Shown in pieces: positions 45,002 through 53,577 of a stretch of 64,000 bases of DNA. The translations under genes were made by a program, and so were the position numbers. The DNA lies in NCBI RefSeq assembly GCF_017309955.1, contig NZ_CP021248.1:1116001-1180000 (forward strand), given 5' to 3'. This stretch comes from Novosphingobium sp. KA1. GTDB taxonomy: Bacteria; Pseudomonadota; Alphaproteobacteria; Sphingomonadales; Sphingomonadaceae. The stretch's first letter is position 1. Each line of letters opens with the position of its first letter. The notes beneath the pieces were generated by a model. The model was not told the origin of the DNA, searched no databases, and worked only from the letters and a program-made list of their open reading frames with translations.

Positions 45002-45213
45002 TGAGTGCCGTGCAACTGACCGTCCTGGGCATGACCTGCGATGGTTGCGCCAACCGTCTCAAGCGGGTGCTGGAAGCCCGCGGCGGAATCCATCACGCCG
45101 ATGTGGTGCGTGATCTCAAGCAGGTCGCGGTCGACTACGACAGCGCCAGCATCGACCGGGCAGCCATCGAAGCCGCGATTGGCGACGCCGGCTTCGAGGT
45201 CGCGCATGGCTGA
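45001..45213 (+). CDS. copZ: CopZ-like copper chaperone
   Basis: 70 residues, a single HMA fold with LGMTCDGCANRLKRVL (CxxC) and a GFEVAHG end. It carries Cu+ to CopA or the regulator. Coupled by TGATG to copA. Confidence 0.9.
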   Translation: MSAVQLTVLGMTCDGCANRLKRVLEARGGIHHADVVRDLKQVAVDYDSASIDRAAIEAAIGDAGFEVAHG

Positions 45214-45239
45214 AACGCCGTTTAGCATAGAAGTGCTAA

Positions 45240-45254
45240 TGCGAATCGCTTGCA
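45240..45254. promoter_or_regulatory. Degenerate Fur-like site
   Basis: TGCGAAT-C-GCTTGCA keeps the left half of the 19571 palindrome, but only 4 of 7 bases of the right half fit. It lies 54 bp before the receptor start at 45308. Weak on its own; better in company with the sites at 19571 and 49022. Confidence 0.4.
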
Positions 45255-45307
45255 ATAAATAGGCAAGCGCGTTAGCGGCGCCCCGTCAGAGACAAACAGG
45301 GGTCGTC

Positions 45308-47833
45308 ATGCGCTTGAAAATGAGGGTTTTGTTGCTGGGTACGGCGCTAGCCGCACCAGCCAATGCGTTTGCACAGGAAAGCGGCACCGCCGGCGGCACC
45401 GAGCAAGTGTTGCCGGAAGTCGTCGCCGAAGGCGGGCAGGATGGCGGCGCCTACGTCATGGGCACTGGTGCCGATGCCGGGACAACCCGCATCACCGCCG
45501 GGGAAATCCGGGCGCGCGCCGCCGGATCGGGCGATGCCAACCAGTTGCTCAAGGCGCTCCCCACGGTCCAGTTCACCCGTGACGAGGGCCTTGCCACCCG
45601 GGAGAACATTCAGGACATTCGCCCCGCCGACATCTCGATCTCGGGCGGCCGCTATTACGAGAACCTCATCACCATTGACGGCATCGATGCCAACGCCCGC
45701 GTCGACATTACCGGCACCAGCCGGACCAGCAATGCGCTTGCCGCATATGAACTGGCAGGCGCCACCGCCCAATCGATCTGGGTCGATACCAATCTGATCG
45801 GCGAAGTGACGCTGCGCGATTCCAACGTCTCGGCAGAATACGGCCGCTTCACCGGCGGCGCACTCGACATCAAGACCCGTGCGCCGAAACGCGAATGGGG
45901 GGCAAGCGCGAACGTTTCCTATACCTCGGACGCGCTCACCCACTACCGGGTATCACCAGCCTCGCGCGCCGCGCTGGCCGACGATGAAATGCCCTCGCGG
46001 CCGAGTTTCGAAAAGTGGCGCTACGGCGTCAGTCTCGACGTACCGGTCAACCCGAACATCGGCCTGCTTCTGGCCTACAATCGTTCGACCGCCAACGTCG
46101 TCTACACCCGCGGAGCGGCCTATGGCGCGACCAGGTTCGGCCAGTCCAGCACCAGCGACAACTTCATGGCCAAGATGGAAGCCGACCTGGCCGGCGACCT
46201 CACCCTCTCGGGTCAATTCGTCTATTCGCCCTACCGCAGCGAAGCGGCATCGGCCAACGGCGTCGACAATGAGGTCGTTTCCAGGGGCGGCGGCATCACC
46301 AGCCAGCTACGGCTGGCGCACTCCGGCACCAGCGACTGGTCGCTTTCGGCAAACCTGACGCACAGCGACACCGGCCGCGATGCCTCGCCCTTCAACTATT
46401 CGGTGCCCTCGTGGAGCACCAACGGCAGCGTCTGCAGCAACACCAACTGCACCATCGGCGGCTTTGGCGACATCGACCAGACACAGGACGTCTACAACCT
46501 CAACGGCCGCTGGTCGCGGTCCATCGGTCCCGGCACTTTGGCCATGGGCTTCGATTACCAGCACATCGAGGCCATGCGCAGTCGCCCCGTCGACGGCGGC
46601 GCCTACTCGCGGGGCACATCGCAATCGGCGGCGGCCTCCATCGTCTGCGCCGACGGCAACAGCCTGACCTGTGTGACCGGGGAATACGCCCTTACCCAAT
46701 TTACCGTCTATTCGGCCTATCGCGCTGAGGTTGCGCTCGACAGTGTCGCAGGCTGGGCGGAATATTCCGCGCGGTTCGGCGCGTTCTCCCTGCGCGGCGG
46801 GCTGCGCTATGACTATGAGAGTTTTCTCGGCAACCACAATTTCTCGCCGCGCCTTTCGGCCAGCTATGAGCTGCCGTGGGACGGCTGGAGCGTGACCCTG
46901 GGCGCCAATCGCTATTACGGCCGCTCGATGCTGGCCTATGCCTTGCGTGAACAATACCCGGCTGCCGCCACCTATCTGCGTACGGGAACCAGCAGCGGCG
47001 GGCTTACGACCTACGCCGATACGGACTGGTATCTTTCGTCGATGAGCTATTCCACGAGCTATTCGGGAAGCAAGACCAAGACCCCCTACTCCGACGAACT
47101 GTCGGCAGCCCTGTCCGCCCGCATTCTTGGCGGTAATCTGCGGGTCAAGGGCATCTACCGGGAGGGCAAGGACGAATTCGTCCGGGCTGCCGGCGAGCGC
47201 GAGTCGATCATTCTGCCCAACGGCAAGACCTCCACCGTCACCCGCTATGTCGTCACCAACACCGGTTTCAGCAGCTACCGCGGCGCATCGGTGGAATGGA
47301 CGCGCCGCTTCGGCAAGCACGACTTCGCGATCAACACCAACTTCTCCAAAACGAAGTCCAGCAACGACAACTACCTCGACGCCATCGACAGCGAGCTGTT
47401 CGACGATACGCCGGTCCTGTTCCAGGGCAATGTCACCACGCTGGCCGAGCTTTCCGCCCTCAATCAGCGCGACGACATGGCCGCGCCGCTCATCATCAAT
47501 GCCACCTGGACTGCCCGCTGGCTGGACGACCGGCTGACCACGAACGTCAACGTGCGCTATCGCAGCGGCTTCGACCAGATCGAGGATACCGGTGAAAGCC
47601 AGACGGTGGATGGCACCGCTTACGACGTCTACGACTACATCCATTATCCCAAGGCGATCGACGTCAACCTCAACGCGCAGTTCGAAGTGATCCGTTCGGC
47701 CATGGGCGTACTGACGGCGGAAACGCGCATCGCCAACCTGCTCGACCGCATCCCCTCGCCGAACAGCGTGGCCACCACCCAGCCCTACCAGTTTGGCCGC
47801 TCGTTCTGGGTGGGCCTGAACTACAGGTTCTGA
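45308..47833 (+). CDS. TonB-dependent outer-membrane receptor
   Basis: 841 residues. Signal peptide (LLLGTALAAPANAFAQ), plug with ITAGEIRARAAGSGDANQLLKALPTV and DIRPADISISGGRYYENLITIDG, then a 22-strand barrel ending in WVGLNYRF with terminal phenylalanine. An N-terminal TonB-box-like stretch (QVLPEVVAEG) is possible. The ligand is unknown. It heads a unit with a di-haem peroxidase-like gene 8 bases downstream and a TonB gene after that. The degenerate Fur-like site upstream and the neighbouring copper operon suggest metal-chelate import. Confidence 0.9.
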   Translation: MRLKMRVLLLGTALAAPANAFAQESGTAGGTEQVLPEVVAEGGQDGGAYVMGTGADAGTTRITAGEIRARAAGSGDANQLLKALPTVQFTRDEGLATRENIQDIRPADISISGGRYYENLITIDGIDANARVDITGTSRTSNALAAYELAGATAQSIWVDTNLIGEVTLRDSNVSAEYGRFTGGALDIKTRAPKREWGASANVSYTSDALTHYRVSPASRAALADDEMPSRPSFEKWRYGVSLDVPVNPNIGLLLAYNRSTANVVYTRGAAYGATRFGQSSTSDNFMAKMEADLAGDLTLSGQFVYSPYRSEAASANGVDNEVVSRGGGITSQLRLAHSGTSDWSLSANLTHSDTGRDASPFNYSVPSWSTNGSVCSNTNCTIGGFGDIDQTQDVYNLNGRWSRSIGPGTLAMGFDYQHIEAMRSRPVDGGAYSRGTSQSAAASIVCADGNSLTCVTGEYALTQFTVYSAYRAEVALDSVAGWAEYSARFGAFSLRGGLRYDYESFLGNHNFSPRLSASYELPWDGWSVTLGANRYYGRSMLAYALREQYPAAATYLRTGTSSGGLTTYADTDWYLSSMSYSTSYSGSKTKTPYSDELSAALSARILGGNLRVKGIYREGKDEFVRAAGERESIILPNGKTSTVTRYVVTNTGFSSYRGASVEWTRRFGKHDFAINTNFSKTKSSNDNYLDAIDSELFDDTPVLFQGNVTTLAELSALNQRDDMAAPLIINATWTARWLDDRLTTNVNVRYRSGFDQIEDTGESQTVDGTAYDVYDYIHYPKAIDVNLNAQFEVIRSAMGVLTAETRIANLLDRIPSPNSVATTQPYQFGRSFWVGLNYRF

Positions 47834-47841
47834 GCGCGCGC

Positions 47842-48987
47842 ATGAATCTGCAACGACTTGTCCCGCGGGCGCTGTTGCTGGCGTCCGCGGTCTTCGTGGC
47901 CGTACAGGCATCGGGCGAGGGACAGGCGCCAAGGCCAGCGCTGCTGCAGGAACCGGCTGGATCGGAAACTGCACACGCTGCGCCCGGCGACTCGTCGGCG
48001 ACCGATCTCCGGCGTCTCTACGCCGGACCGCCGCAAAGCTGGCCTCGTCCCGTGCTCGGTCCCGGTGCCGAATTTCGCGAGTTTGCACCGCTGCCCTCGC
48101 TACCCGCTCCGGGCGAGCGCGAGAAGGCGCTCGCGGCAATCGGCAAACGCCTGTTCGACGATCCGCGGCTTTCCGGTTCCGGCCAGATCGCCTGTGCCTC
48201 TTGCCACAGTCCGGAACTGGGGCTGGGCGACGGCTTGCGCACCGCCTTCGGTCACGACCGGCAACGCGGGCGGCGCAACGCCCAGTCGCTCTATACCGCC
48301 GCCTGGATGACACCCCTGTTCTGGGACGGGCGCAGCCCGGATCTTGCGGAACAGGCGCTGCACCCGATCACCGACGGCGCCGAGATGGCCGCAACGGCCG
48401 AGACGGTGCTCCCGCGTCTCAATGCCGATACCGGTTATCGCACCGCCTATGCCGCACTGGGGCAGGACCGCCCGATCACGATGAAGGACGTGACGGCCGC
48501 GCTTGCCGCGCACGAGCGAACCCTGCGGCCGCCGCGTTCGCGCTGGATGCAGGTCTTCGAGAAGGGCACGGGCGTGCTCACCGACCGCGAACTCCTCGGC
48601 CTGCACCTGTTTCGCACCAAGGCTGGCTGCGCGGCCTGTCACAATGGCCCGTTGCTGTCCGATCAGCGCTTCCACAACCTCGGCATAAGCTTTTACGGAC
48701 GCCGTCTGGAGGACCTTGGCCGCTACGAGGTAACCGGCAAGCCCGAGGATGTCGGCAGGTTCCGCACGGCTTCCCTGCTCGGGGTGCGCAAGACCGCCCC
48801 TTACATGCATAACGGGCTGTTCCAGACGCTGGACAACGTGGTCGCCCTCTACAACGGTGGCGGCGGCAAGGACCGCCAGCAACCCAGCGGCAACGTCCCC
48901 GTGCCAAGCGCTGATCCCTTGGTGAGGAAGCTTGACCTGACAGCGGACGAACGCGCCGCGCTGGTTGCATTCCTGGAAACACTCTGA
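47842..48987 (+). CDS. Di-haem cytochrome c peroxidase/MauG-like protein
   Basis: 381 residues with a signal sequence (LLLASAVFVAVQASG) and two c-type haem motifs: CASCH (C118-H122) and CAACH (C263-H267). LFWDGRSPDLAEQALHPI and APYMHNGLFQTLDNVVALYNGG are hallmarks of the di-haem peroxidase/MauG/MbnH superfamily. Periplasmic. It could reduce peroxide or oxidise a protein or metal ligand. The 8-base gap from the receptor suggests one transcript. MbnH-like enzymes are found next to TonB receptors in copper-uptake loci, but no partner MbnP-like protein is visible here. Confidence 0.88.
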   Translation: MNLQRLVPRALLLASAVFVAVQASGEGQAPRPALLQEPAGSETAHAAPGDSSATDLRRLYAGPPQSWPRPVLGPGAEFREFAPLPSLPAPGEREKALAAIGKRLFDDPRLSGSGQIACASCHSPELGLGDGLRTAFGHDRQRGRRNAQSLYTAAWMTPLFWDGRSPDLAEQALHPITDGAEMAATAETVLPRLNADTGYRTAYAALGQDRPITMKDVTAALAAHERTLRPPRSRWMQVFEKGTGVLTDRELLGLHLFRTKAGCAACHNGPLLSDQRFHNLGISFYGRRLEDLGRYEVTGKPEDVGRFRTASLLGVRKTAPYMHNGLFQTLDNVVALYNGGGGKDRQQPSGNVPVPSADPLVRKLDLTADERAALVAFLETL

Positions 48988-49021
48988 ACGCGATACGCGG
49001 TACTCACAGACAATATGCTAT

Positions 49022-49036
49022 TGCGAGTCACTCGCA
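49022..49036. promoter_or_regulatory. Fur-like 7-1-7 palindrome
   Basis: TGCGAGT-C-ACTCGCA is a perfect 7-bp dyad with one central base, 21 bp before the tonB start at 49057. It has the same geometry and nearly the same sequence as the 19571 site. Its position would let it control tonB separately from the receptor gene. Confidence 0.6.
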
Positions 49037-49056
49037 TATCCATTAGCGATCACGCC

Positions 49057-49809
49057 ATGTTGGGTTCGCGAACAGTTTCCGCAGGGTTGGCCGGTGGGGT
49101 ACACGCCGCACTCCTGACCGCACTCCTGCTCTCGTGGCATGCCGCACCGACGAGCGGCCCGGACCCCCGGCACGGCCTGACAGTGATGTCGCTGGCCGCG
49201 CCGCAGCAGCCCATGCAAGAGGCCGAGCCGACGCAGGCTGCGGCATCCCGGCAAGCGTCAAGGCGTGCTGAAGCCGCTCCGTTCGTACGGCGACAGGACA
49301 TCCCGCCTCCGCTGCTGGTGCTGCCCGGAACCGAGACACCGGCAGCTCTGGCCATGCCGGGATCGGCCGACGTGCCGCCATCGCTGGACAGATCGATGCC
49401 GTCCGACGATGCTGCCGACAGCAACCGCGACCTCCTTACAGGAACGAAAACTGCCGCCGCGCCGCAAAGTGGATCCGCAGCCTCCGCCGCCCAATCCGCT
49501 TCCACTCGCCGCACGGCCGCATCCGATGGCTATGCCCTGCGCGTGTTTCGGCACATCCGCCGCTACAAGGCATTCCCCGCCGCACTCGCCGGCAAGGGCT
49601 GCGAAGGCACCGTGCTCGCGCGCTTCTCGCTCACCCGTGAAGGACGGATCGACCGCCTGACGCTGGCCAGAAGCAGCGGCTTCGGCGAACTCGATCGCCT
49701 TGCGCTCGAGCAACTGCGGCAGGCTGCCCCCTTCCCGAAGCCACCTTCGAGCGCTGCGGAAGCCGCGCTCAGCTTTCTGGTGCCGATGACTTACCGACTG
49801 GAAGCCTGA
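49057..49809 (+). CDS. tonB: TonB-like energy-transducing protein
   Basis: 250 residues from ATG 49057. An upstream in-frame ATG at 49015 would put the palindrome 49022-49036 inside the gene and is rejected. One N-terminal helix (SAGLAGGVHAALLTALLLSWHA), a long proline/alanine/serine-rich periplasmic spacer, and the C-terminal TonB fold (about 165-250: YALRVFRHIRRYKAFPAALAGKGCEGTVLARF). It transmits proton-motive force to an outer-membrane receptor, most likely the one at 45308. No ExbB/ExbD in this window. Confidence 0.85.
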   Translation: MLGSRTVSAGLAGGVHAALLTALLLSWHAAPTSGPDPRHGLTVMSLAAPQQPMQEAEPTQAAASRQASRRAEAAPFVRRQDIPPPLLVLPGTETPAALAMPGSADVPPSLDRSMPSDDAADSNRDLLTGTKTAAAPQSGSAASAAQSASTRRTAASDGYALRVFRHIRRYKAFPAALAGKGCEGTVLARFSLTREGRIDRLTLARSSGFGELDRLALEQLRQAAPFPKPPSSAAEAALSFLVPMTYRLEA

Positions 49810-49882
49810 AGGCCGCTGCCGCGGCGCACCGCTCACCGGACGCCGCGCGAGGTCATCGCCCGGCGCCCGGTGTTGCTCCCCC

Positions 49883-52678
49883 TCACTTGAACGTGAAGCG
49901 CGCGCCGATCGAGAAGGTACGGGCCAGCAGCGTGGTGGCAAGATTGTCGGTGGTCGAACCACCGGCATCCCCGAACTTGTAGTAGCTCTGCTGCTTCGAC
50001 TTGGTGAGATTGGTCGCGTCAAACGTCACCCCGATGTCGTGCGTCACGTTCCAGGTCAGCTGGAAGTCGAGGCTTTCCTCGGACTTGTACCAGATGCCGA
50101 TCGGGTTCGCGAACAGGCTGGCTTCGTTGTTGTGCAGGAAGCCCTTGCGCCAGACATAGGACAGGCGGGCGTTGAACGGCCCCCGGTCATAAGCCAGCGT
50201 CGCGTTGTACGACAGTTTCGACACGTCGAAGAAAGCAGATTTGGTATAGCCGGTAATGTTGCCGGCCGAATCCGAGGTAGGGATGGTCTGGCTCGAATCC
50301 AGCACCGTCAGGCTGCCCTGGAAGCCTAGCCCGTCGAGCACGCTGGGCAGATAGTGCGGGAAGTAGGTCAGGCCCAGTTCGACACCCTTCAGCACGCCGT
50401 CGGACGCGTTGACCGGTTTCGTCACCACGAAATAATCGGTCGCCCCGGCAACGATGCCGTTGTCGGGAATATAGCTCATCACCGGCAGGCTGACCACAAG
50501 GCCGTCGATCTCGCGGCGGAATGCGGTAACGGTGATCGCGCTGTCGCGGTCGAAATACCATTCGAGTGCAAGGTCGTAGTTCTTCGAATGGGTCGGCTTG
50601 AGGTCCGCATTGCCTGCCGATCCGCTGCCATAGCCCACGCTGGTGAGGTCTCCCGTCAGCGAATAGGTCGGATTGACGTCGGTGAAGCTCGGCCGGCGCA
50701 GCGTCTCGCCATAGTTGAAGCGCAGGCGCAGCTTGTCGGTGATCGCATAACGCGCCGTGAAGCTGGGCAGGAACTTCGCCGAACCCGATCCCGCGCGGGT
50801 CAGGGCATAGTCATTGTAACGGTCGAAGAAGTTGTAATCGCTCGCCACGTTGACGTAGCGCACGCCGGCTTCGAGATCGAGCGGACGTCCGAAGATCGTC
50901 GCCTGAGCATCGGCCATGACGTAGGCGGTCATGGTGATCTCGTCGATGTCGAAAGTCTTGTTGAGCGTCAGCTGGTCGGACGTTGCCAGTCCGTAGAGAC
51001 CACGAACATAGTCGGCGTTATTGTAAAGCCATGAACCGTCCACGGTCATCCAGCTGCGGGGCACATCGGCCTCGCCGCTCATGAAACCGGAATTGGTGAA
51101 ATAGGCCGCCTCGGGAAGTGTCGTCAGACTGACTCCGAGGCTGTTCGCGTCGGCGGTCCGGCTGTAGCTCGACGCCTTGCGGTCGTCGTAGCGCAGACCC
51201 GCCTTGATGCGGCGCAGGAAGCCCTCGTCCCAGCTGTAGTAACCGTCCAGCTGTGCCGTAACAGCGCTGCCCTTGTCGCGCTCGGCGTTGTCGTAAAGCT
51301 GCGCGACGTTCCAGGTCGAGGCCTGGGTCAGCAGGGAATCGTCATCGAAGTGATAGGAGGGGACACCGCCGCCGGAATTGAAGTCCGCGGTGATCTGGCT
51401 GGCCGTGCGATCGGTGCGCATGGCAATGAACGAGGTCTTGTAGACGCTGTCCTGATAGGCGAGATCCGCAGTGATCTTGCCGCGCCCGTCACCGACGTCC
51501 CACTGGCCGTTCAGGGCATAGACGTAGCTGTCGGTACTGTTCTTCGTGTAGTCGCCGCTGTTGAACCCGTAGACATCGTCCACCGTGCGCGACTTGATGA
51601 TGTTGGTGCCGTCATAAGTCTCGAATGCACCGGGATTGCTCCAATAGTCGACATAGCTGAACATCATGTCGCTGTAGAGCGAGCCGCGGAAGCCCGTGTA
51701 ATACATCTCGGCGGTATAAACCGAAGAGCTGTTCGGGGCCCACTGCAAGGCGACATTGAACGACGGCCGCTTGCGGGTACCGTACTGGTCGGTCGAGAAC
51801 ACCGCATCGCGCGAGAGGTAATAAGGCACCTCTACGCCGTTGTAGTTGATCGTCGAGCCCGGCGTGGTCGGCAGGCCTTCGTTGAGCCCGGGCGTCCAGC
51901 CCGAGAAGATTCGCTCAAGCGGCGACAGCCCGGATCCATCCGTTGGGTTTTCCGTCGCGAAAGGTACCAGCGCGCCGGCCGTCACCGTTTCGTTGCGGTA
52001 CTTGGTCTTGCTGTAGCTGCCGTTGACGAGGATGCCGATGTCGCCGATCCCGGTTTCCCAGCGGTCAGAGACCAGCAGCGCCACGTTGGGATTATAGCTG
52101 TCGGCAATCTCGTTGTAGGTGCCGCGCACCAGGCCCGAGACGGCAAAACCGTCGAAATCGAACGGACGACGGGTCTTGACGTCGATCTGCCCGGCAAGGC
52201 CGGTTTCGAGCTGATCGGCCGAGCGCGTCTTGTAGACGTCCACCTGCTTGACGAGGTTCGCCGAGATGTCCTGAAGCGAGAACGATTGCCCGGTCGAGGT
52301 GAAGATGTTGCGGCCGTTCATCGTCGTGGCCGCGTCGGGAAGGCCGCGAATGGTGACGGTGGCGGCCTCGCCGCCGGCCCGGTCGGTGATCTGGATGCCG
52401 GTCACGCGCTGGAGCGCTTCGACGACGTTATTGTCCGGCAATTTACCGACGTCCTCGGCGACGATCGAGTCGACGATCTGCACCGAATCCTTGCGCACGT
52501 TGAGCGCGCCGACAATCGACGCTCGCACCCCGGTGACGATGATGTCCTCGGCGCTGGGCGCGGCACTTTCCGTGCCACCGCCACTGTTTGCAGGTGCAGA
52601 GTCCTGTGCATGAGCAACACCGGCAAGGCCGAGTGCCAGAATGGATACGGTACAAAACGCAAATGGCTTGAGCGCCAT
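49883..52678 (-). CDS. TonB-dependent receptor, Xanthomonas/Caulobacter type
   Basis: 931 residues. Signal peptide ending in VAHAQ, then SAEDIIVTGVRAS, a TonB-box-like motif typical of the sphingomonad/Caulobacter TBDT subfamily, and a plug with EDVGKLPDNNVVEALQRVTGIQI and TIRGLPDAATTMNGR. It ends in GARFTFK. Members of this type often import sugars or plant compounds; the ligand here is unknown. A perfect 17-bp palindrome upstream (52742-52758) suggests its own regulator. Convergent with tonB. Confidence 0.9.
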   Translation of the reverse strand: MALKPFAFCTVSILALGLAGVAHAQDSAPANSGGGTESAAPSAEDIIVTGVRASIVGALNVRKDSVQIVDSIVAEDVGKLPDNNVVEALQRVTGIQITDRAGGEAATVTIRGLPDAATTMNGRNIFTSTGQSFSLQDISANLVKQVDVYKTRSADQLETGLAGQIDVKTRRPFDFDGFAVSGLVRGTYNEIADSYNPNVALLVSDRWETGIGDIGILVNGSYSKTKYRNETVTAGALVPFATENPTDGSGLSPLERIFSGWTPGLNEGLPTTPGSTINYNGVEVPYYLSRDAVFSTDQYGTRKRPSFNVALQWAPNSSSVYTAEMYYTGFRGSLYSDMMFSYVDYWSNPGAFETYDGTNIIKSRTVDDVYGFNSGDYTKNSTDSYVYALNGQWDVGDGRGKITADLAYQDSVYKTSFIAMRTDRTASQITADFNSGGGVPSYHFDDDSLLTQASTWNVAQLYDNAERDKGSAVTAQLDGYYSWDEGFLRRIKAGLRYDDRKASSYSRTADANSLGVSLTTLPEAAYFTNSGFMSGEADVPRSWMTVDGSWLYNNADYVRGLYGLATSDQLTLNKTFDIDEITMTAYVMADAQATIFGRPLDLEAGVRYVNVASDYNFFDRYNDYALTRAGSGSAKFLPSFTARYAITDKLRLRFNYGETLRRPSFTDVNPTYSLTGDLTSVGYGSGSAGNADLKPTHSKNYDLALEWYFDRDSAITVTAFRREIDGLVVSLPVMSYIPDNGIVAGATDYFVVTKPVNASDGVLKGVELGLTYFPHYLPSVLDGLGFQGSLTVLDSSQTIPTSDSAGNITGYTKSAFFDVSKLSYNATLAYDRGPFNARLSYVWRKGFLHNNEASLFANPIGIWYKSEESLDFQLTWNVTHDIGVTFDATNLTKSKQQSYYKFGDAGGSTTDNLATTLLARTFSIGARFTFK

Positions 52679-52741
52679 GGATCAACCCTCCCTGAGGGGC
52701 TGGCCGATTACCATGCCCCATATCGACGAAGCAGACCGCTT

Positions 52742-52758
52742 AATTAGTCTGACTAATT
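52742..52758. promoter_or_regulatory. Perfect 17-bp palindrome before the TonB receptor
   Basis: AATTAGTC-T-GACTAATT, perfect 8-bp arms with one central base, 64 bp upstream of the receptor start (52678) on the leftward side and about 118 bp before the rightward response-regulator gene. AT-rich in a GC-rich genome. Likely a repressor or activator site. Confidence 0.6.
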
Positions 52759-52787
52759 CGATATGACCGGCAATGCGCGATTTGTGG

Positions 52788-52824
52788 GTAAAGACTTCGC
52801 AAGACCTGCGTAAAGTTTTCGTAA
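52788..52824 (+). promoter_or_regulatory. Four half-sites at 11-bp spacing
   Basis: GTAA, GCAA, GTAA, GTAA begin at 52788, 52799, 52810 and 52821, each 11 bp from the last; the first, third and fourth fit GTAA and the second GCAA. The next start codon is 52876. Direct repeats one helical turn apart are typical of OmpR/CpxR-type response-regulator binding (E. coli CpxR: GTAAA-N5-GTAAA). Confidence 0.6.
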
Positions 52825-52875
52825 TGCCCACAGACACAGGCTGACAACCGGCGCCGATTGCGCCATCAGGATCGT

Positions 52876-53577
52876 GTGGAAGAGGACGCCAAACGCATAT
52901 TGCTGATCGACGACGATCTCGAACTGGGCGCGATGCTCGGTGAATATCTGGAAAGTGAAGGGTTTCGCGTCGAGATCGTGGCAGATGGACTGGCCGGGAT
53001 GCAGCGGGCCGTGTCCGGCGAACACGACGCTATTGTCCTGGATATCATGCTGCCTCGCCTCAACGGCATCGAACTGCTGCGCCAGCTTCGCGAAACCAAT
53101 GAAGTTCCGGTCATCATGCTTTCCGCACGCGGCGACGAGGTGGACAAGGTGATCGGCCTGGAACTGGGCGCCGATGATTACGTGGCCAAGCCCTGTTATC
53201 CGCGTGAACTGGTTGCCCGTATCCGTGCGAACTTGCGTCGCCATCAGCCATCGGAACGCGGCGCCCCGGCCCCTGCCACGCTTACCGCCGGGCGGCTTGA
53301 AGTTCAGGTCGCCGCACGCAAGGCATTGTGGCAGGGCAAGCCGGTCGAGCTGACGGCATCCGAATTCAACATCCTGCTGGTACTGCTGCGCGCCGGCGAG
53401 GCGGTGGCGACCAAGGACGACCTGTCGCTGCGCGGCCTTGGCCGACCTCGCCAAAGTTATGACCGCAGCGTCGACGTTCATGTCAGCAACCTCAGGATCA
53501 AGCTGGAAGCCGTTTCGCAGGGCGGCGCGCGGGTCGAAACGATCCGGGGTGTCGGCTACAGATTGCAGGTGAAATGA
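52876..53577 (+). CDS. CpxR-like OmpR-family response regulator
   Basis: 233 residues from GTG 52876; an upstream TTG at 52858 is less likely. Receiver domain: acidic pocket D12-D13, phosphoacceptor D56 in VLDIMLP, LSARG, and K104 in AKPCYPRE. The C-terminal winged helix has the CpxR-like DDLSLRGLGRPRQSYDRSVDVHVSNLRIKLE. It probably senses envelope state through the following kinase and regulates its own operon and the MacAB operon (shared GTAA-N7-GTAA motif). Its last codon overlaps the kinase start. Confidence 0.88.
   Translation: MEEDAKRILLIDDDLELGAMLGEYLESEGFRVEIVADGLAGMQRAVSGEHDAIVLDIMLPRLNGIELLRQLRETNEVPVIMLSARGDEVDKVIGLELGADDYVAKPCYPRELVARIRANLRRHQPSERGAPAPATLTAGRLEVQVAARKALWQGKPVELTASEFNILLVLLRAGEAVATKDDLSLRGLGRPRQSYDRSVDVHVSNLRIKLEAVSQGGARVETIRGVGYRLQVK

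Noticed and set aside
49015..49056. Earlier start for the TonB gene
   Set aside because: It would place the perfect Fur-like palindrome inside the coding sequence and adds residues before the normal membrane helix.
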